Assembly: GCA_033675545.1 (NCBI GenBank)
Contig: JAWDGP010001951.1
Location: 852,001-916,000 of the forward strand
DNA from: Elysia crispata
Taxonomy: Eukaryota > Mollusca > Gastropoda > Plakobranchidae
DNA length: 64,000 nt
Direction of reading: 5' to 3'
Shown here: positions 51,961 to 64,000 of the stretch, in pieces
How positions within the stretch are numbered: the stretch's first letter is position 1
How the letters are laid out: each line of letters starts with the position of its first letter
Notes under the pieces: generated by a model
What the model was told of the DNA's origin: nothing
The model's database searches: none
What the model saw: the letters and a program-made list of their open reading frames with translations, nothing else
Translations under genes and position numbers: made by a program

Positions 51961-54699
51961 TAACGATATTTGCAGGGAAATCAAGTAATACTGAATCAAT
52001 ATTAGACCCTTGATATAACTTTCAAGAATCAATTCAACTTTCAAAGCAGTCATTAGTTTTTAAAACAAATGTTATAAGATGCTGTGAAAAAATTCAAATT
52101 GTGGCCAATCTAAATCGTAAGCACAGGTTAATAATTATGTTAAACTTTTCACTATTAAGAAGTCAGATTTTTTTTCTTGGTAGCTATTAATCATCTAAAA
52201 CTTGCCATTAAACTTGTGTCTGTCGATCATTATTATATTACTAGTCTATTTCGTGCAATTATGATAACTTGTAACACATAAGAATTTATGAAAAAAACAG
52301 TCATATTTTGGTCATTTTTGCATTGTGTCTGATTAAAAAAAATTCTTAAAAAAATACCTTAAAGCAACTTGATCGTTTTGCTTCTTCTTGGTCTTGATTG
52401 AAGAGTAAGAGGACTGGCGATGTTTAACGGCTTGGCCCTAAGGAAGACCAAAATTACAAATTCAGGTTTTGATTTCATTTTTTTCCATCCTAAAGAAAAA
52501 TTACAGAAAATTAATATCTAGAGCAAATGCACTTTAAGCGCATTGCATTCGAGATCTAAGTTATCGATTATGATAGTACATTAGAAAAAAAAAGTAGATG
52601 GAATTCAATTTTTTAGCTTCACACTTCGAATTCAGATTAACCGTATTCCCGCTCCAAGCGAAGCTTTGACATTTCTAATTGGAAGAGATTAGTCAGAATA
52701 AGACAAAGCCTTGTGCTTTAGGTTATCTTTGTACGAATAGTCTAAAACCATACTCGTATAAGACCTAGACCTAATATCGAAGATCATCTTAATTTCTCAA
52801 CTCTATCTCTTTGCAATCTCGGCATTTTTCAACTACATAATTTGCCGAGATGACCTCTTAACTTCATCCATTGATATGTTTCTGTCTCATTCTCTGCACA
52901 CCAGCCGCTTATTATACGCTTCGCTAAGATGACGAAGAAGAGCTGTAGCTAATACTCAAAGTTAGATCTAGATCTAGATTATGGATCTTATCGCAAAGAA
53001 AGAAATGACCATAAAAAGTTGAACCTATCGATTTTGATTATTACAAGAAATTCCAAGAATTCTAGCAGATGTTGTTTTTTTCTATTGAAAAGAATCAGAT
53101 TTTGAGGTCTTTTGTTAAATTTTTTTTTTGTGAAATACGAATGCGGAAGTGTTAGATTACTTCCATCGTGGATGCTTAGTAACATCTCACGTCACATCGG
53201 TTCAGTGGATACCTAGAATCTAAATAAATCTAAAGCATATCCAATATATAATGTTAAATACTAGATCTCTTTCGAAAACAATTCACAATCATTGTTAATA
53301 TCTCTGTTAACTAAAACCAGATGGACGGCACTCCACCGTAAAATCATTTAAATCCAGAATTAAACGTAAATATCCACTATTACTGTGTTTAAAACGAAAT
53401 GTACGGTATGTAGATTCCTTTCAAAAGAATAAACTTAGTTTGTTTTAAAACTTCAATGTCCATAGACATTTTTGTTAAAGAAAAAAAAATACAAAAAAAT
53501 AATGAAATAGAAGAAGACTCAGGCATCAGTGCAAAACGAAAACCTGCACCAGGGGAAATTAGACACAGAATTGAAGAGAATGAACACTACTTATAAAATA
53601 GAATGAAAAGCAGAACAAGGTAAAGAAGAACAATCTGGGGACGGTCACGAAAACACCCAAACAAAACATATAACACGCTGGGCTCTAACTACACTCCTAC
53701 ACTTGTAATACATCACATTTCTTTCCGAATCGAGAGCAAATTTGATAGCTATTAAAAGTGTATATTGTTAAACATTGATGATCTCCCGTCTAAAACAAGT
53801 TGGGCTCGAGCATGAATATTAATATATAAGCCAAATGTTGCAGTATTTGTTTTGCTATTGTTATTTTTACGTGCTTTTGTAGTATGAACCACCACGCCAT
53901 ACACTATAAATAAGTCAAATACAAATACAGTTAAAGGTTGTGGAACTTAAACATTTAAACTTAAATATATGACTTATCCAGAATGATTTTTGGTTTCCAA
54001 ATTATTTCTTCAAAAATATATCCAAGGTAAACACAACAGAATTAAATCAAAAAGCATCTTGCAGTCCCAACAATTTCTGTTTGATAGTGTTGCATAGTAT
54101 AAACATATCACAAAAAGTAATCACGTAGGAGCCACAACCTCAACGAGTAACGTAAACTTTGGAGGAAAGACTGAAGAAAAGAAGGCACGCTATAAAGAGG
54201 AAAACGAGAAAAAGAACAGGATGATGGAGCGATACGGATAGAGAATGTAAAATAGGAGATGGTACGATAAGAGAGGGATACAACATTGTCAGTGGGAAAA
54301 ATATGGAAAATTTCAAGGCACCATCTTGAATTTTGCGTTCACGACACGAGTTAATGTCATATTGGTATTTGGATCGGGCCTCAGCAATGTTGTCTAAGAT
54401 TAATCATAAAGACGTGATATCATAGTTGTCATTTTGAAATAACTTTTATGTGCATTAAAATGATTAAAGGTACGCAAAACAAAAATTTACATTGAAGAAA
54501 TAATTAAATATTTATCTATGTTTAAATATTTTACAACAGATTTATTGTGGTATTTAGAGTCTATAATTATGTTTCTCTCACATTAAGATCTACCATGAAC
54601 TAGAATAAACTATAGACATAATGGTCTCACGCCAAGAGGGAAAATCTGCTCAGTGCTCAAACCAAAACAGGTAATTAGTGGGAACACAACAGCTCCTCT
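51961..54699. other. Vax 3' UTR and downstream AT-rich stretch
   Basis: The Vax 3' UTR must begin here. AATAAA hexamers occur at 53,223 and 53,428, more than 1.2 kb past the stop, and neither is convincing. An AGATCT palindrome run lies at 52,963-52,979. No other gene is seen. Confidence 0.45.
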
Positions 54700-55440
54700 G
54701 TTAATGTTCCTAAATAAACTTTTCGCCGGTGGAGCGATGTCCAACGAGGCGCCTGAGACCAAGTACCTGTCAAATCACTGGGCAGTCACACTTCTGGCGA
54801 AAGTTTGTCCACTTGGATGACCTCCTCCCCGATTAAGTCACTCCACCTCCCCTGTCTCGGCCTGTGTTCTCTTGCTATGAGGGTGTGCCGCGACAATGAA
54901 AGTAAATTAACATTGACAGCTCCAAGCTGCGGAAAAACAGGGGACAAATAACACTATCGACACCGCTCTAACTGAAACTCCCCACGGGTGCTCCTGTCCG
55001 ACTGTGCTGTCCCGGCGATTAATCAGAACAATGGTGGGTGTTTATCATACAAAAAGCGCTGCTTGATTGTGTTTAATTCGTCTGCAGAGGGAGAGATGCT
55101 CTTCAGTAGCAAGAGGCTCCACTGGTGTCCGCTCAGTGGGACAATCCGAGGCCATGTGTGTGACCTCCCCTTTCTCGCCGGGTCACCATGGCCTGGCCCA
55201 GAGAATACCCATAGTGCTCCGGATGGATTAAGCAGTCCCTGACAAAGCCAGGAGACGAGCGCATAATCAGTTTACCTTCCCCTCGTCAAAGCGACCTCTG
55301 TCGCTGCCTGTCAGCCCCACAGGATGTCTGTGCTCATCCTAGAGGGAACTATGGGAGGAAAGCTACTGGGCGGGGCTGTACAAGAGCTATCCTGGATAAG
55401 ATTGGCGGAGTCACTTATAATAAGGTTATAATTAGCATTG
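54700..55440. promoter_or_regulatory. GC-rich promoter- or enhancer-like block downstream of Vax
   Basis: About 740 bp of markedly higher GC content in AT-rich flanks, without a convincing ORF (the 84-codon ORF at 54,988 lacks protein character). Motifs include GATTAATC (55,017-55,024, a homeodomain palindrome), AACAATGG (55,027-55,034, SOX-like), GACAAATAACAC (forkhead-like), GGGCGGGGCTGT (55,368-55,379), an inverted CCAAT box ATTGG (55,401-55,405) and TTATAATAAGG (55,415-55,425). The last three are ordered like a plus-strand promoter. It may be a Vax enhancer or the promoter of an unrecognised gene. Confidence 0.4.
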
Positions 55441-58080
55441 CACTCAGAGGAACATATTAATTATAAGCAAAATTGGGGGTGGGAGGAACCGGGAAGGAAT
55501 ATTGAAAATAAATTCTCAAACAATTAAAAAAAAATTTTGAGGCCATCAGAAAGAACAGAAATTGCCACTGCCAACCAAATAATCTTGAGGTATAGCGTTA
55601 CATCTCAATCATATTTTCAACGATAAGTTGTAGAGCATAATGCCTTCTGTTTGGACAATGTGAAAATTGGCTCATTTTTTTACATTTACTTTGTGAATGA
55701 AACATCTTAAAGTTTATCGAAATTTAACATGTCCTAACTTTTTCATCTGTATACATCTTTGTATAAGTAAGATCTATTTATCTTTGAAAGTATGTCCTTA
55801 AAAATGCAGAGTAATAGACCAAACATCCAAAAGCATGAAGAAAACATGTTTGTCCATATATTTCTATATCAGATGTGAAGAGGAATATAGACGGCATAAG
55901 AGTTAAATGACTGGGTCTTACAGGTTAATTTCAATCAAACATTGAATTTCCTTTTCTTTTCTTTTTCAAGCATCACGTAATTGCGAATATAATGAACATT
56001 GTTTAATTGCGTTAGAAATTGATTTAAAAACTTAACCTTTACGCAATTGCTAGTGCATTTTCCATATTCCTGTCAGTTGATTAAATTAATCACGGATTTG
56101 ACAAAAGTAAAAATAGTAAAAATCCTTTTCATTGCTGTTGTTATAGAATAAAAAATACAATTATCCGGAAACCAAGCGTGTTGCCCCTTCTCTAGAAGTC
56201 TTCAAAATCTTATCCAAACATGGTGAGAGCATCAACAAAGTATCTTTTCTCTCGGCAGCATATCAAGCATGTACACTGAGGAACCTGAAACAGTTGAGGG
56301 ACTCTGAAACTAATCAATCGCTCGGAGGTGACTTAATATAGGCAAAATGTTGCTGGTTTTATTTATTAATGGAAACATATATTAATTTCAGCTTTTGCTG
56401 TTACTTTAATGTAAAATAAATACCCTTGATGATTTAAAATTTATTCATGTTTTATTTCATTACATTTATTTAGAACATTTCTGAAATGTTAGGAAATTAA
56501 TTTATATTTGCCCCTACACATTACCAGATGTCAGCTGTCTCTATAAAAGCGCAACCTTAGTGTTATGGTAGGAAACAACTAGTTCTATTTTTTCCATACA
56601 TTTAATTTTGAAGATTTTTTCAAACTCTGATTCTGGAATAAACAAAAAGTGTTTAGCAATTCACTTCCTTGGGGAAATTCATAGCTGCCATTTTTTCATA
56701 CCTGCATGATTTTAAGGATTTAAAAAGATCTGTAAACAGATCGGCTTTTTATAAAATTGGCTGACTGCTTATATCAGGCTATGGAGGTGCATACAAAAAG
56801 TGCGTAGGTGAGTTCATCCACTTTGATTTTCTAACACTGCTATGCGGTAATTTTTATCTACCGTGTATTAATTTTATACCTCGTGATAGTGAAAGTTTGA
56901 AAGGACCTCTCAACAGAATAGATTTCTATTAATTGGAATCGTGAATGCTAAGCAATGAGAAAAACAACAAACAGCTTTTTACGGATTGAATACTTCTGAA
57001 TAAAACCTTAAAAGCTCTTAGGTGAATCAGTCGCTATCTCAGTATCTGTTGTCACTTTGAAAATTATAACCAGCAAATTTATAATTGCACAGTTCAACTG
57101 TGTGCAATTGTGGTGCAACAGATAAAGAAACAGTGGGTTTTCCCAACTAAAATTCTAAACCATACCACAAAGTGGACTGTATAATACTGACACATTTATA
57201 AATCAATCATTCAAAGATCTAACAATCAATAAGAGGATCAACTAACCGGACATTCTCCACCCAAACCCACTGAAGAATTTAAAAACAAAAACAAAAAGAA
57301 ATCACACTCACAAACACAAAAACATAAAACATATTTCTAGCCCATTATGTATGACATTTAACATACTTGTACACATTTTATATCAAACAGCTCGAGCTTC
57401 ATGCGCTTGGAGATAAAGTAAAACGAATGAATAATTCTGAAGAACAATATTAGAGACATAATGGAAACATTTTATAATTAAGTTTCATCCCATAATTAAA
57501 ATTTGCTCCAAGGGGAGCTCAAAGGGTAAACTTGGATCAGATACGATCTTAATCAGTTTGCTTCCCTTTCTATTTTTCCTTTTCTTTTTTTTATTTTTAG
57601 TTAAGGTTTCCAAAACTGACAAATTCCCCAACAAACTTCTCTCTCTCTCTTCTTTACCTCACCGTATTGAAATGAATAAGAATAATTAGCTAGTTTTATA
57701 TAATCCAAACTAATTTGTAGATTAAACCTTATCATGCAGGTCAAAGTAAAAGGCAGCTATGAGTTTACCTTGAGGCACTTTATGCGGGAATTCTTCGCCT
57801 TCTAAAAAACGTTAAAGAATCTTTAAGTAAATTAGGAGAGTACAGAATTTGTTTAATTCCCATTATTAGCTCAAGTCTTTCAGTGAATTATACGGGAATT
57901 CTCGCGAGATAATTTTCGGAGCTTCCTGTACAAATTTACTCTGATTATCATAATTATAATCATCTGTAGTGTGAAATGTCTTTTATTTTTTCTTTCCAGA
58001 AAAGCAAGGGCTTGCTTTTTATTGCACAAATTTTCTGTGGCCATGAAATTTTTAAGTTTAAACAGAATAGAGTGAGTCTA
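55441..58080. other. AT-rich stretch with one possible exon
   Basis: Non-coding apart from the open stretch at 56,147-56,338, listed separately. A short CT run lies near 57,639. Nothing else is recognised. Confidence 0.45.
56147..56338 (+). CDS. Possible exon, unrecognised
   Basis: Sixty-four codons are open between an in-frame TAG that is itself part of a good acceptor (pyrimidine tract, GTTATAG) and a TAG at 56,339-56,341. A CGGAG/GTGACT donor lies at about 56,326. The translation is protein-like (VAPSLEVFKILSKHGESINK, then FLSAAYQACTLRNLKQLRDS), with a predicted helical character, and GC content rises locally. No family is recognised. It lies about 0.7 kb past a promoter-like block on the same strand. 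Confidence 0.25.
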
Positions 58081-58201
58081 CTAAATACACAGGTAGACAG
58101 CTAGATGGAGAGAGGGAGACCCACAGATAAAGAAATAGAGGGAGACAGAAAAGGACAAAGAGAGAAAAAGATGGAGGGAAAGAGCGAGATGGATACAGAG
58201 A

Positions 58202-58208
58202 GAAAGAG

Positions 58209-58300
<92 letters not shown>
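58202..58300. repeat. (GA)n microsatellite
   Basis: About 45 GA units, preceded by a purine-rich degenerate stretch from about 58,100. Confidence 0.95.
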
Positions 58301-58306
<6 letters not shown>

Positions 58307-59081
58307 TCCAGAGCGAGACAGGTAATTTGTAGGCACACCTCAGAGGAAAAGTGCGAAGGTTGTGATTCATTCTTGAACATCACCAAGGCAGATTATAAAA
58401 ATTCCCTATGATAAAAAAGTGCTTTTTTTATTTTTCGTTCTTTTGTCCATTTTTATCCCTATACTATTCAATTTTTGAAACTTGGTTTCAAGTGGCCAAT
58501 CAATTTTCCTCTTATCACAATCAGTCCATTCAAATATTTTCACACAGTCTTAAACTGCCAGTCACAAACGAATGATAAATCTATTTTTCAGACGTGCGCT
58601 ACGTGTGGTTTGCTCCACACTAAAATGCCTTACGTTCTGGAAGCCTGAGAAAAAGATTATACTCTTGTTATCTTTCGCTGATGCCTCTAAGCAGAATAAA
58701 ACCCTTTTAGGAAGCGCTCTTTGTTTCAGTCACAGCTCATCAATATTGAAATTCGGACCGAGTTCCTGTTTGGCAACCCAGCGCCAAGACAACCCGGAGT
58801 TACTAAACTGTTAGCATCTCGTTTAACAGACTGCAGAAATTTTATTTTGATAAAAGTGGAATACATCATATTGAAAATTTTTATCTGATTCATAATATTA
58901 GTTTCAGAAATTCAACAGTGACAAGAAATAAAGACTGAGTCGGTATTATTCAAACAAATATGTCGTTGATGATAACAATGAACGAAATTAATGTGAACTT
59001 GAGTGACAAACAACTAAAGTAAAGAAAATGATTACGCGTAAGTTGCAATAAAACTCAGAAACTATATTGATTTAAAATATA

Positions 59082-59518
<437 letters not shown>

Positions 59519-59605
59519 TTGCGAAGCACCGTTAAAAAAAAAACATAAAAAAAAATATGTAGAGTACAGCTCCAAACTGTACTTAACAAAACAAAACACG
59601 TGAGC

Positions 59606-59628
59606 TTTCGGCTTTACGCCTTCGTCAG
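59606..59628 (-). other. Hammerhead-like core motif or structured element fragment
   Basis: The minus strand reads CTGACGA, then a GGC-GTAAA-GCC stem-loop, then GAAA, the order of hammerhead ribozyme core boxes around helix II. The closing 10.1/11.1 pair is not canonical and I cannot assign helices I and III, so activity is unproven. Metazoan Penelope-like elements carry such ribozymes. A related motif lies at 63,404-63,429. Confidence 0.25.
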
Positions 59629-59640
59629 ACACAAAACACG

Positions 59641-59835
59641 AAGAAGACGTAGAAAAAGATGAAGAAGAAGAAGAGGAAGAAGAAGAATAAGAAGAAGAGA
59701 AGAACAAGAACAAGAACAAGAAGAAGAAAAAGAAGAACAAGAACAAGAACAAGGAGAACAAGAACAAGAACAAGAACAAGAACAAGAAGAAGAAGAAGAA
59801 GAAGAAGAAGAACAACAACAACAACAACAACAATT
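59641..59835. repeat. Purine-rich (GAA)n / (CAAGAA)n / (CAA)n compound repeat
   Basis: GAA runs alternate with ACAAGA units and finish in pure CAA. The Lys/Arg/Thr ORF on plus and the Ser/Cys/Leu ORFs on minus are artefacts. Confidence 0.9.
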
Positions 59836-61238
59836 ACAATAAGAAAAAGAAGAAAAAGACTTAATATCAGTATTTAGGTCAAGAAAATTTGCGCTGTTCA
59901 AAATTGTTGAACGTGTTATAGTTTCTCTCACAATGTTATCTCGGTCACTGGATTGTCGGTAAAAAACATGCCCTGCTCCAAGTGACGTGACCTATCACCA
60001 GAGCTGTCGCAGATCAATGTTTTTAAGAAATAGTGTCCGTGTTTTTGAATGAAAAAATTGGAAGAACATTAATTTTTAAATTGGATTTTGTGTAAAGGAC
60101 ATCGGTCGATTAACATTCATTTATTTTCGTTAAGTAGTGATCGCTCTTTCGTCAAGTGTTGTTTTTAATAGATGTCTATGTTTTAATTCACTCATAATTT
60201 TGTTTTTCATTTAGTCTGTGCATTCAAATGTTTTCCTTTTAGGTAAGTTTCACATTTATAACTATTTTTCCTAATTGAAAGAAAATACTGTTAGCTAGAG
60301 CAGTAGTAATTTTAATTTTCATCACGTTTTAATTTGTACATGTTATCTAGGAGTCCCAATTTACCTGATTCTTCTGTTCCGGATTCTTCATTACCAGGTT
60401 CAAGATTGTCAAAAAGGATTAGGAAATTCAACACCTTCACACACACACACACACAGACAAACAAAAACACTTACACTGGCTTGATCTATATGTCTCTCTA
60501 ACTTTTCATACATTAACAAGTCAAGTCTAAATGTGTAGACATGGTGAGATCAGAACTGGTTTGAGAGGAGGTAAGGAAACGCTACATATGAAATGCAAAT
60601 ATTGGTTTTTATCATTTTTTAAAAATAATATAAAGGATAGAAAATCAATTTCAAATTACTATTTATTTATGTTTTTTGGAATAATTAGTATGATGTACTT
60701 ACTTACAGTAATATTTCTTATCCCAGACACTAAGAAATGTCATCTTATATTTCAAAGAGTGATTTTTTTAGTAGAAGTTAGGGAATGCGACTAAAACGAT
60801 AAGTTCCACTGAAACTTATCTTTTGCCACAGCAATGACTTTAATTAAAAAAAAAAACAGATCTGAGAATCTGAGTTTGATGTGTAAAAATATATCTCACT
60901 TTAGCCTACTAAATAAGTTACATCAACGAAAAATTATATGATTGTCTTAAACGGTTCAATTAAATCTATATTTAAAATAGCAAAGAATATCAATAATATA
61001 ACTGTATGTTGCCATAAAGAGTATATAATTATATTATCAATAGTAAAAGTTTACGGAAAAAATTCTGAGATTAATATCGCAAGGTATAATGTTTTTTACT
61101 TGCTTATTTCAAAACCATGCTCTCGTTATGATTAATATCGACTTATTATGAAAGAAGATCCCATCATTATATTAAAAGAAACCTTCATTGCATTTTGGAC
61201 TCACATAAAAAAAAAAGGTTTCAGGTTTGATCGATGAA
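59836..61238. other. AT-rich non-coding stretch
   Basis: A short CA run near 60,438 and several low-complexity ORFs. No gene or element recognised. Confidence 0.5.
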
Positions 61239-61525
61239 AAAACATCGTATTATATCTGTGGCACTACATTTGACTCCTTAAAACATCGTATTATATCTGT
61301 GGCACTACATTTGACTCCTTAAAACATCGTATTACATCTGTGGCACTACATTTGACTCCTTAAAACATCGTATTACATCTGTGGCACTACATTTGACTCC
61401 TTAAAACATCGTATTATATCTGTGGCACTACATTTGACTCCTTAAAACATCGTATTATATCTGTGGCACTACATTTGACTCCTTAAAACATCGTATTATA
61501 TCTGTGGCACTACATTTGACTCCTT
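61239..61525. repeat. 41-bp minisatellite, seven copies
   Basis: Seven consecutive 41-bp units, each beginning AAAACATCGTATTA and ending CATTTGACTCCTT. The only variation I see is T or C in ATTA[TC]ATCTG, with C in units 3 and 4. The array stops cleanly at 61,525, after which the sequence diverges. The near identity implies recent expansion. Confidence 0.93.
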
Positions 61526-61958
61526 AAACCCACGACCTTAGCTTTATTAACAACGCTAAGCCCAATTTTACATTTTCGATTATTAAAAAGAAATTCGTCT
61601 TAAGCTCTTAATTGTCAATATGATAACAATAAGAAGAACATTAATCTGAAGAGTAGGGTGTAATTAAAATGGATACGAGCATCCCCTGCTGACATCTGGA
61701 GATCAAACTCCAGGGTTGTGCTAGGCATCAATGTAAGTCTGTTATTAAAGCTGAACCGTCCTTCATCTGATTCGCCAGCTAGGGCAGCCCGTGGCGTGTT
61801 GGTCTTCTGGTTGGCTGAGCCACAATGCTGGCTCTTTCACAGACGTCGAGAACGATACAGAGTTATCAGTAAAAAGATTAAAAGAAAAAGTAATGAAATA
61901 TTGATGAAACAAAAGCAGTATTAATTTAACTTCAAGTTTCTATTCACGACAAAATTTT

Positions 61959-61961
<3 letters not shown>
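61526..61961. other. Non-coding stretch with a GC-richer patch
   Basis: A GC-richer segment at about 61,675-61,850 has a 68-codon ORF (61,718-61,924) with no recognised family. It could be part of a repeat. Confidence 0.35.

Positions 61962-62043
<82 letters not shown>
61962..62043. repeat. (CT)n microsatellite, left of the LINE
   Basis: About 40 CT units that abut the 5' end of the LINE fragment. Confidence 0.95.
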
Positions 62044-62045
<2 letters not shown>

Positions 62046-63169
62046 TGATTTCTCAACACGAATGAGCCTCACAAATTGCGTTACAGACCTAGTCACTAAA
62101 GCCAAGAAAGCAAGTTTCTGTATTATAAAATCACTGAAAAGATTAGCATGCAATGACCTTAAACTTTTCTCTAAACTTTTCGACTCTAAGGTAGAACCTA
62201 TACTTGCTTACGGGAGTGAATTATGGGGCTTGCAGGAACACTTACCTATTGAACAAGTACATACAACAACGCTGAAGCAATTCTTAAAGGTATCAATCCA
62301 CTCTTCAAATACTCTATTTTATGGTGAAACAGCAAGATACCCATTGTATATTAACCACAAAATACGTTGTGTAAAATATTGGCTGAAATTGCTGAAAATG
62401 CATGAGACAAGAATTCCCAAACAAGCATATGAGATGATGAGAAGAATGAGTGAGAAGAATGTTAATTCGTGGATAACTGATTTGAAATATTTTCTGTATT
62501 CAAATGGTTTTGGATGTGTATGGCTATTTCAGAGTGTTGGAAATGAAAAAGCAAAATGTAATTCACTTAAAGAAAGACTGTGTGATGTATTTAAGCAAAG
62601 TTGGTATGGAAAATTAACCTCAGATCCTCACCTACATTTCTACTCATCATTTAAATCTATGATCTACCTAAATTCATTCCTTTTACATAGAACCCTACCT
62701 TTCTCGCTACAAACAACACTAATAAGATTCAGGCTAGGTGTATCGAATATACTGTGTCATAAATACAAGTATTCCAACAATATAAATATACATTTATGCC
62801 CTCTATGTAAAAAGGATATTGAAGATGAACACTATATATTATTAGTTTGCAAGGTATACGAGAATTTGCGCTTGACATACCTACCTGAGAAATTTCTGAG
62901 AAACAGATGCAGGTTCAATTCCAGCCTTCTTATGTCAAACGAAAATTACTAATTCCACGTCGCGAAATATTTGTATCATTCCATTAAACTTAGAGATCAT
63001 TTTGTGAGGATGGATTCTGAGAGTGTTTGAGAAGAGCAAATTGTGTATGTTCTATGTTAATGATATTGAGATGTAAAAATGTAAAATGTTAATCTAAATT
63101 GTTTAATTTTATTTTATGTTTGTGAAGGGTGAGAAACCCAACAAATAAACAATCAATCAATCAATCAAT

Positions 63170-63174
<5 letters not shown>
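62044..63174 (+). mobile_element. 5'-truncated non-LTR retrotransposon (LINE) with (AATC)n tail
   Basis: Only the C-terminal part of the reverse transcriptase ORF and the 3' UTR remain. The copy starts at the end of a (CT)n tract and finishes in six AATC units that run straight into another (CT)n tract. It lacks the endonuclease and the RT catalytic core. Tetranucleotide tails of this kind occur in CR1-, Jockey- and I-like LINEs; the clade cannot be fixed from this segment. Confidence 0.85.
62062..63030 (+). pseudogene. LINE reverse transcriptase, C-terminal fragment
   Basis: The translation contains KVEPILAYGSELWGL, the typical post-thumb motif of LINE reverse transcriptases, and a terminal Cys/His knuckle CPLCKK...EDEHYILLVC. 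The frame stays open from the CT repeat to a TAA at 62,950-62,952. It then continues in the same frame for 25 more LINE-like codons (FHVAKYLYHSIKLRDHF) to TGA at 63,028-63,030, so the TAA is probably a premature stop. No upstream RT domain is present. The open frame over about 300 codons indicates a recent insertion. Confidence 0.88.

Positions 63175-63227
<53 letters not shown>
63172..63227. repeat. (CT)n microsatellite, right of the LINE
   Basis: About 27 CT units immediately after the AATC tail. Confidence 0.95.
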
Positions 63228-63228
<1 letters not shown>

Positions 63229-64000
63229 AATAGAAAATAAAAAACACCACACTTGGAGCACAACTTGGTAATTATAAAGGATCCAAAAAGGACGCGTGTG
63301 TCTGTCAATAGTATGATGCAGGGTCTAAAAAGAGATAGGCACAGAACTTCATAACTACGGGACTAAAAAAAAGAAACAACACGATAGATTTAGCATATAA
63401 ACGTTTCGCCTTTAATGTAGCTTCATTAGATTGTGTGTAGAAGAAAATGACTTTAACCAGTTATACAAAACATTGAAAGAGCTGGGCTCAGTCGGGAGGA
63501 TTGGTTGCGAGAGGAGCAGTGCACAGAATACTTCAAGGTTCAGTGCAATGGCTAGGGATGGTGATGGCAGAGGGCGTGACCTGGTTGATATGAGGGTTAG
63601 ATAAGGCTGGAACTCGTGTTTGGTATTAGATATTAGAGCTGGTTAGTACATGTATCTGTGGAAAAATAAAAATTGAGAAATTGGAAAAAAGATTTTTAGT
63701 TTAACACCTGATTCGAATGGGGAAGCGTGGGTAGAAGAATGACACATGGGAAGGCGAGATGTAAAGGGTCTCTAATAAATAAGTGGAAATGTAGAAGGGG
63801 AGTGGCAATTTTAAGTTATTATAAAGATCCAAAGTCTCACATAAATTGAAAGAAATATTACTTACAGACGTGAGAAAATTATGTGTATATGAAAACAGCA
63901 GCGTAGGTATTCGCTTATTTATTACTCTCTCATACTGTGTTTCATTCTCTCCCTCTCTCTCCCTCTATCTATCTTTCTTAAATCTCAGTTGTATAAGTCA
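63228..64000. other. Window end, non-coding
   Basis: No gene recognised. It includes a second hammerhead-like motif on the minus strand (63,404-63,429: CTAATGA ... GGCGAAACGT), a purine-rich, moderately GC-rich stretch at about 63,480-63,620, and a CT-rich tract from about 63,940. Confidence 0.4.

Noticed and set aside
54988-55242. 84-codon ORF in the GC-rich block
   Set aside because: The composition looks like translated GC-rich regulatory DNA and there is no domain or splice context.
58058-58386. Ser-Leu and Glu-Arg ORFs around the GA array
   Set aside because: Artefacts of the dinucleotide repeat, as are those at 7,880-8,172, 10,924-11,112 and 15,179-15,490.

Overview
This is animal nuclear DNA: AT-rich, intron-bearing, full of simple repeats, and carrying three recognisable metazoan genes. 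The mix points to a lophotrochozoan, most likely a gastropod mollusc. The reasons are a Vax homeobox gene (a family that flies lack), long (CT)n and (ACT)n arrays, dispersed AGATCT palindrome runs like those I associate with heterobranch snails, a piggyBac element and a CAAT-tailed LINE. The species assignment is inference only.

Layout. 1-9,480: trinucleotide and dinucleotide arrays, a roughly 470-bp foldback inverted repeat (4229-4696) and two unrecognised ORFs, with no clear gene. 9,491-9,721 (minus): BBIP1, the small BBSome subunit. 13,256-21,483 (plus): THOC3, a WD40 subunit of the THO/TREX mRNA-export complex. All six coding exons are present and join in frame to 319 aa. Its first intron holds a 3.5-kb piggyBac-type transposon (14,211-17,759) in the same orientation. 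The transposon keeps terminal repeats, a two-exon transposase and the DDD triad, but has an internal stop and a frame break before its Cys-rich tail. 22,593-23,267: a MITE with pogo/Tc1-like ends. 23,268-36,600: mostly non-coding, with a (GTA)n array, a 27-bp minisatellite with higher-order ABC structure, a (CTA)n array, and GC-richer islands, one of which holds three nested inverted repeats of transcription-factor type.

36,620-51,960 (plus): a Vax-type homeobox gene, consisting of a probable promoter, a probable non-coding first exon, a short coding exon 1, an 11.6-kb intron, exon 2 with most of the homeodomain, and exon 3 with helix 3 and a long tail (436 aa in total). About 2.8 kb downstream is a GC-rich promoter- or enhancer-like block (54,700-55,440). 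55,450-64,000 has one possible exon, large (GA)n, (CTA)n and (GAA/CAA)n arrays, a 41-bp x 7 minisatellite and a 5'-truncated LINE embedded in a (CT)n array. It also has two minus-strand motifs that loosely resemble hammerhead cores.

BBIP1, THOC3 and Vax have unrelated cellular roles (cilium trafficking, mRNA export, neural/anterior patterning). Nothing suggests they work together; they are simply neighbours. The most interesting points are the phase compatibility between THOC3 and the resident piggyBac exons, which would allow CSB-PGBD3-like chimeric transcripts, and the candidate regulatory architecture around Vax.
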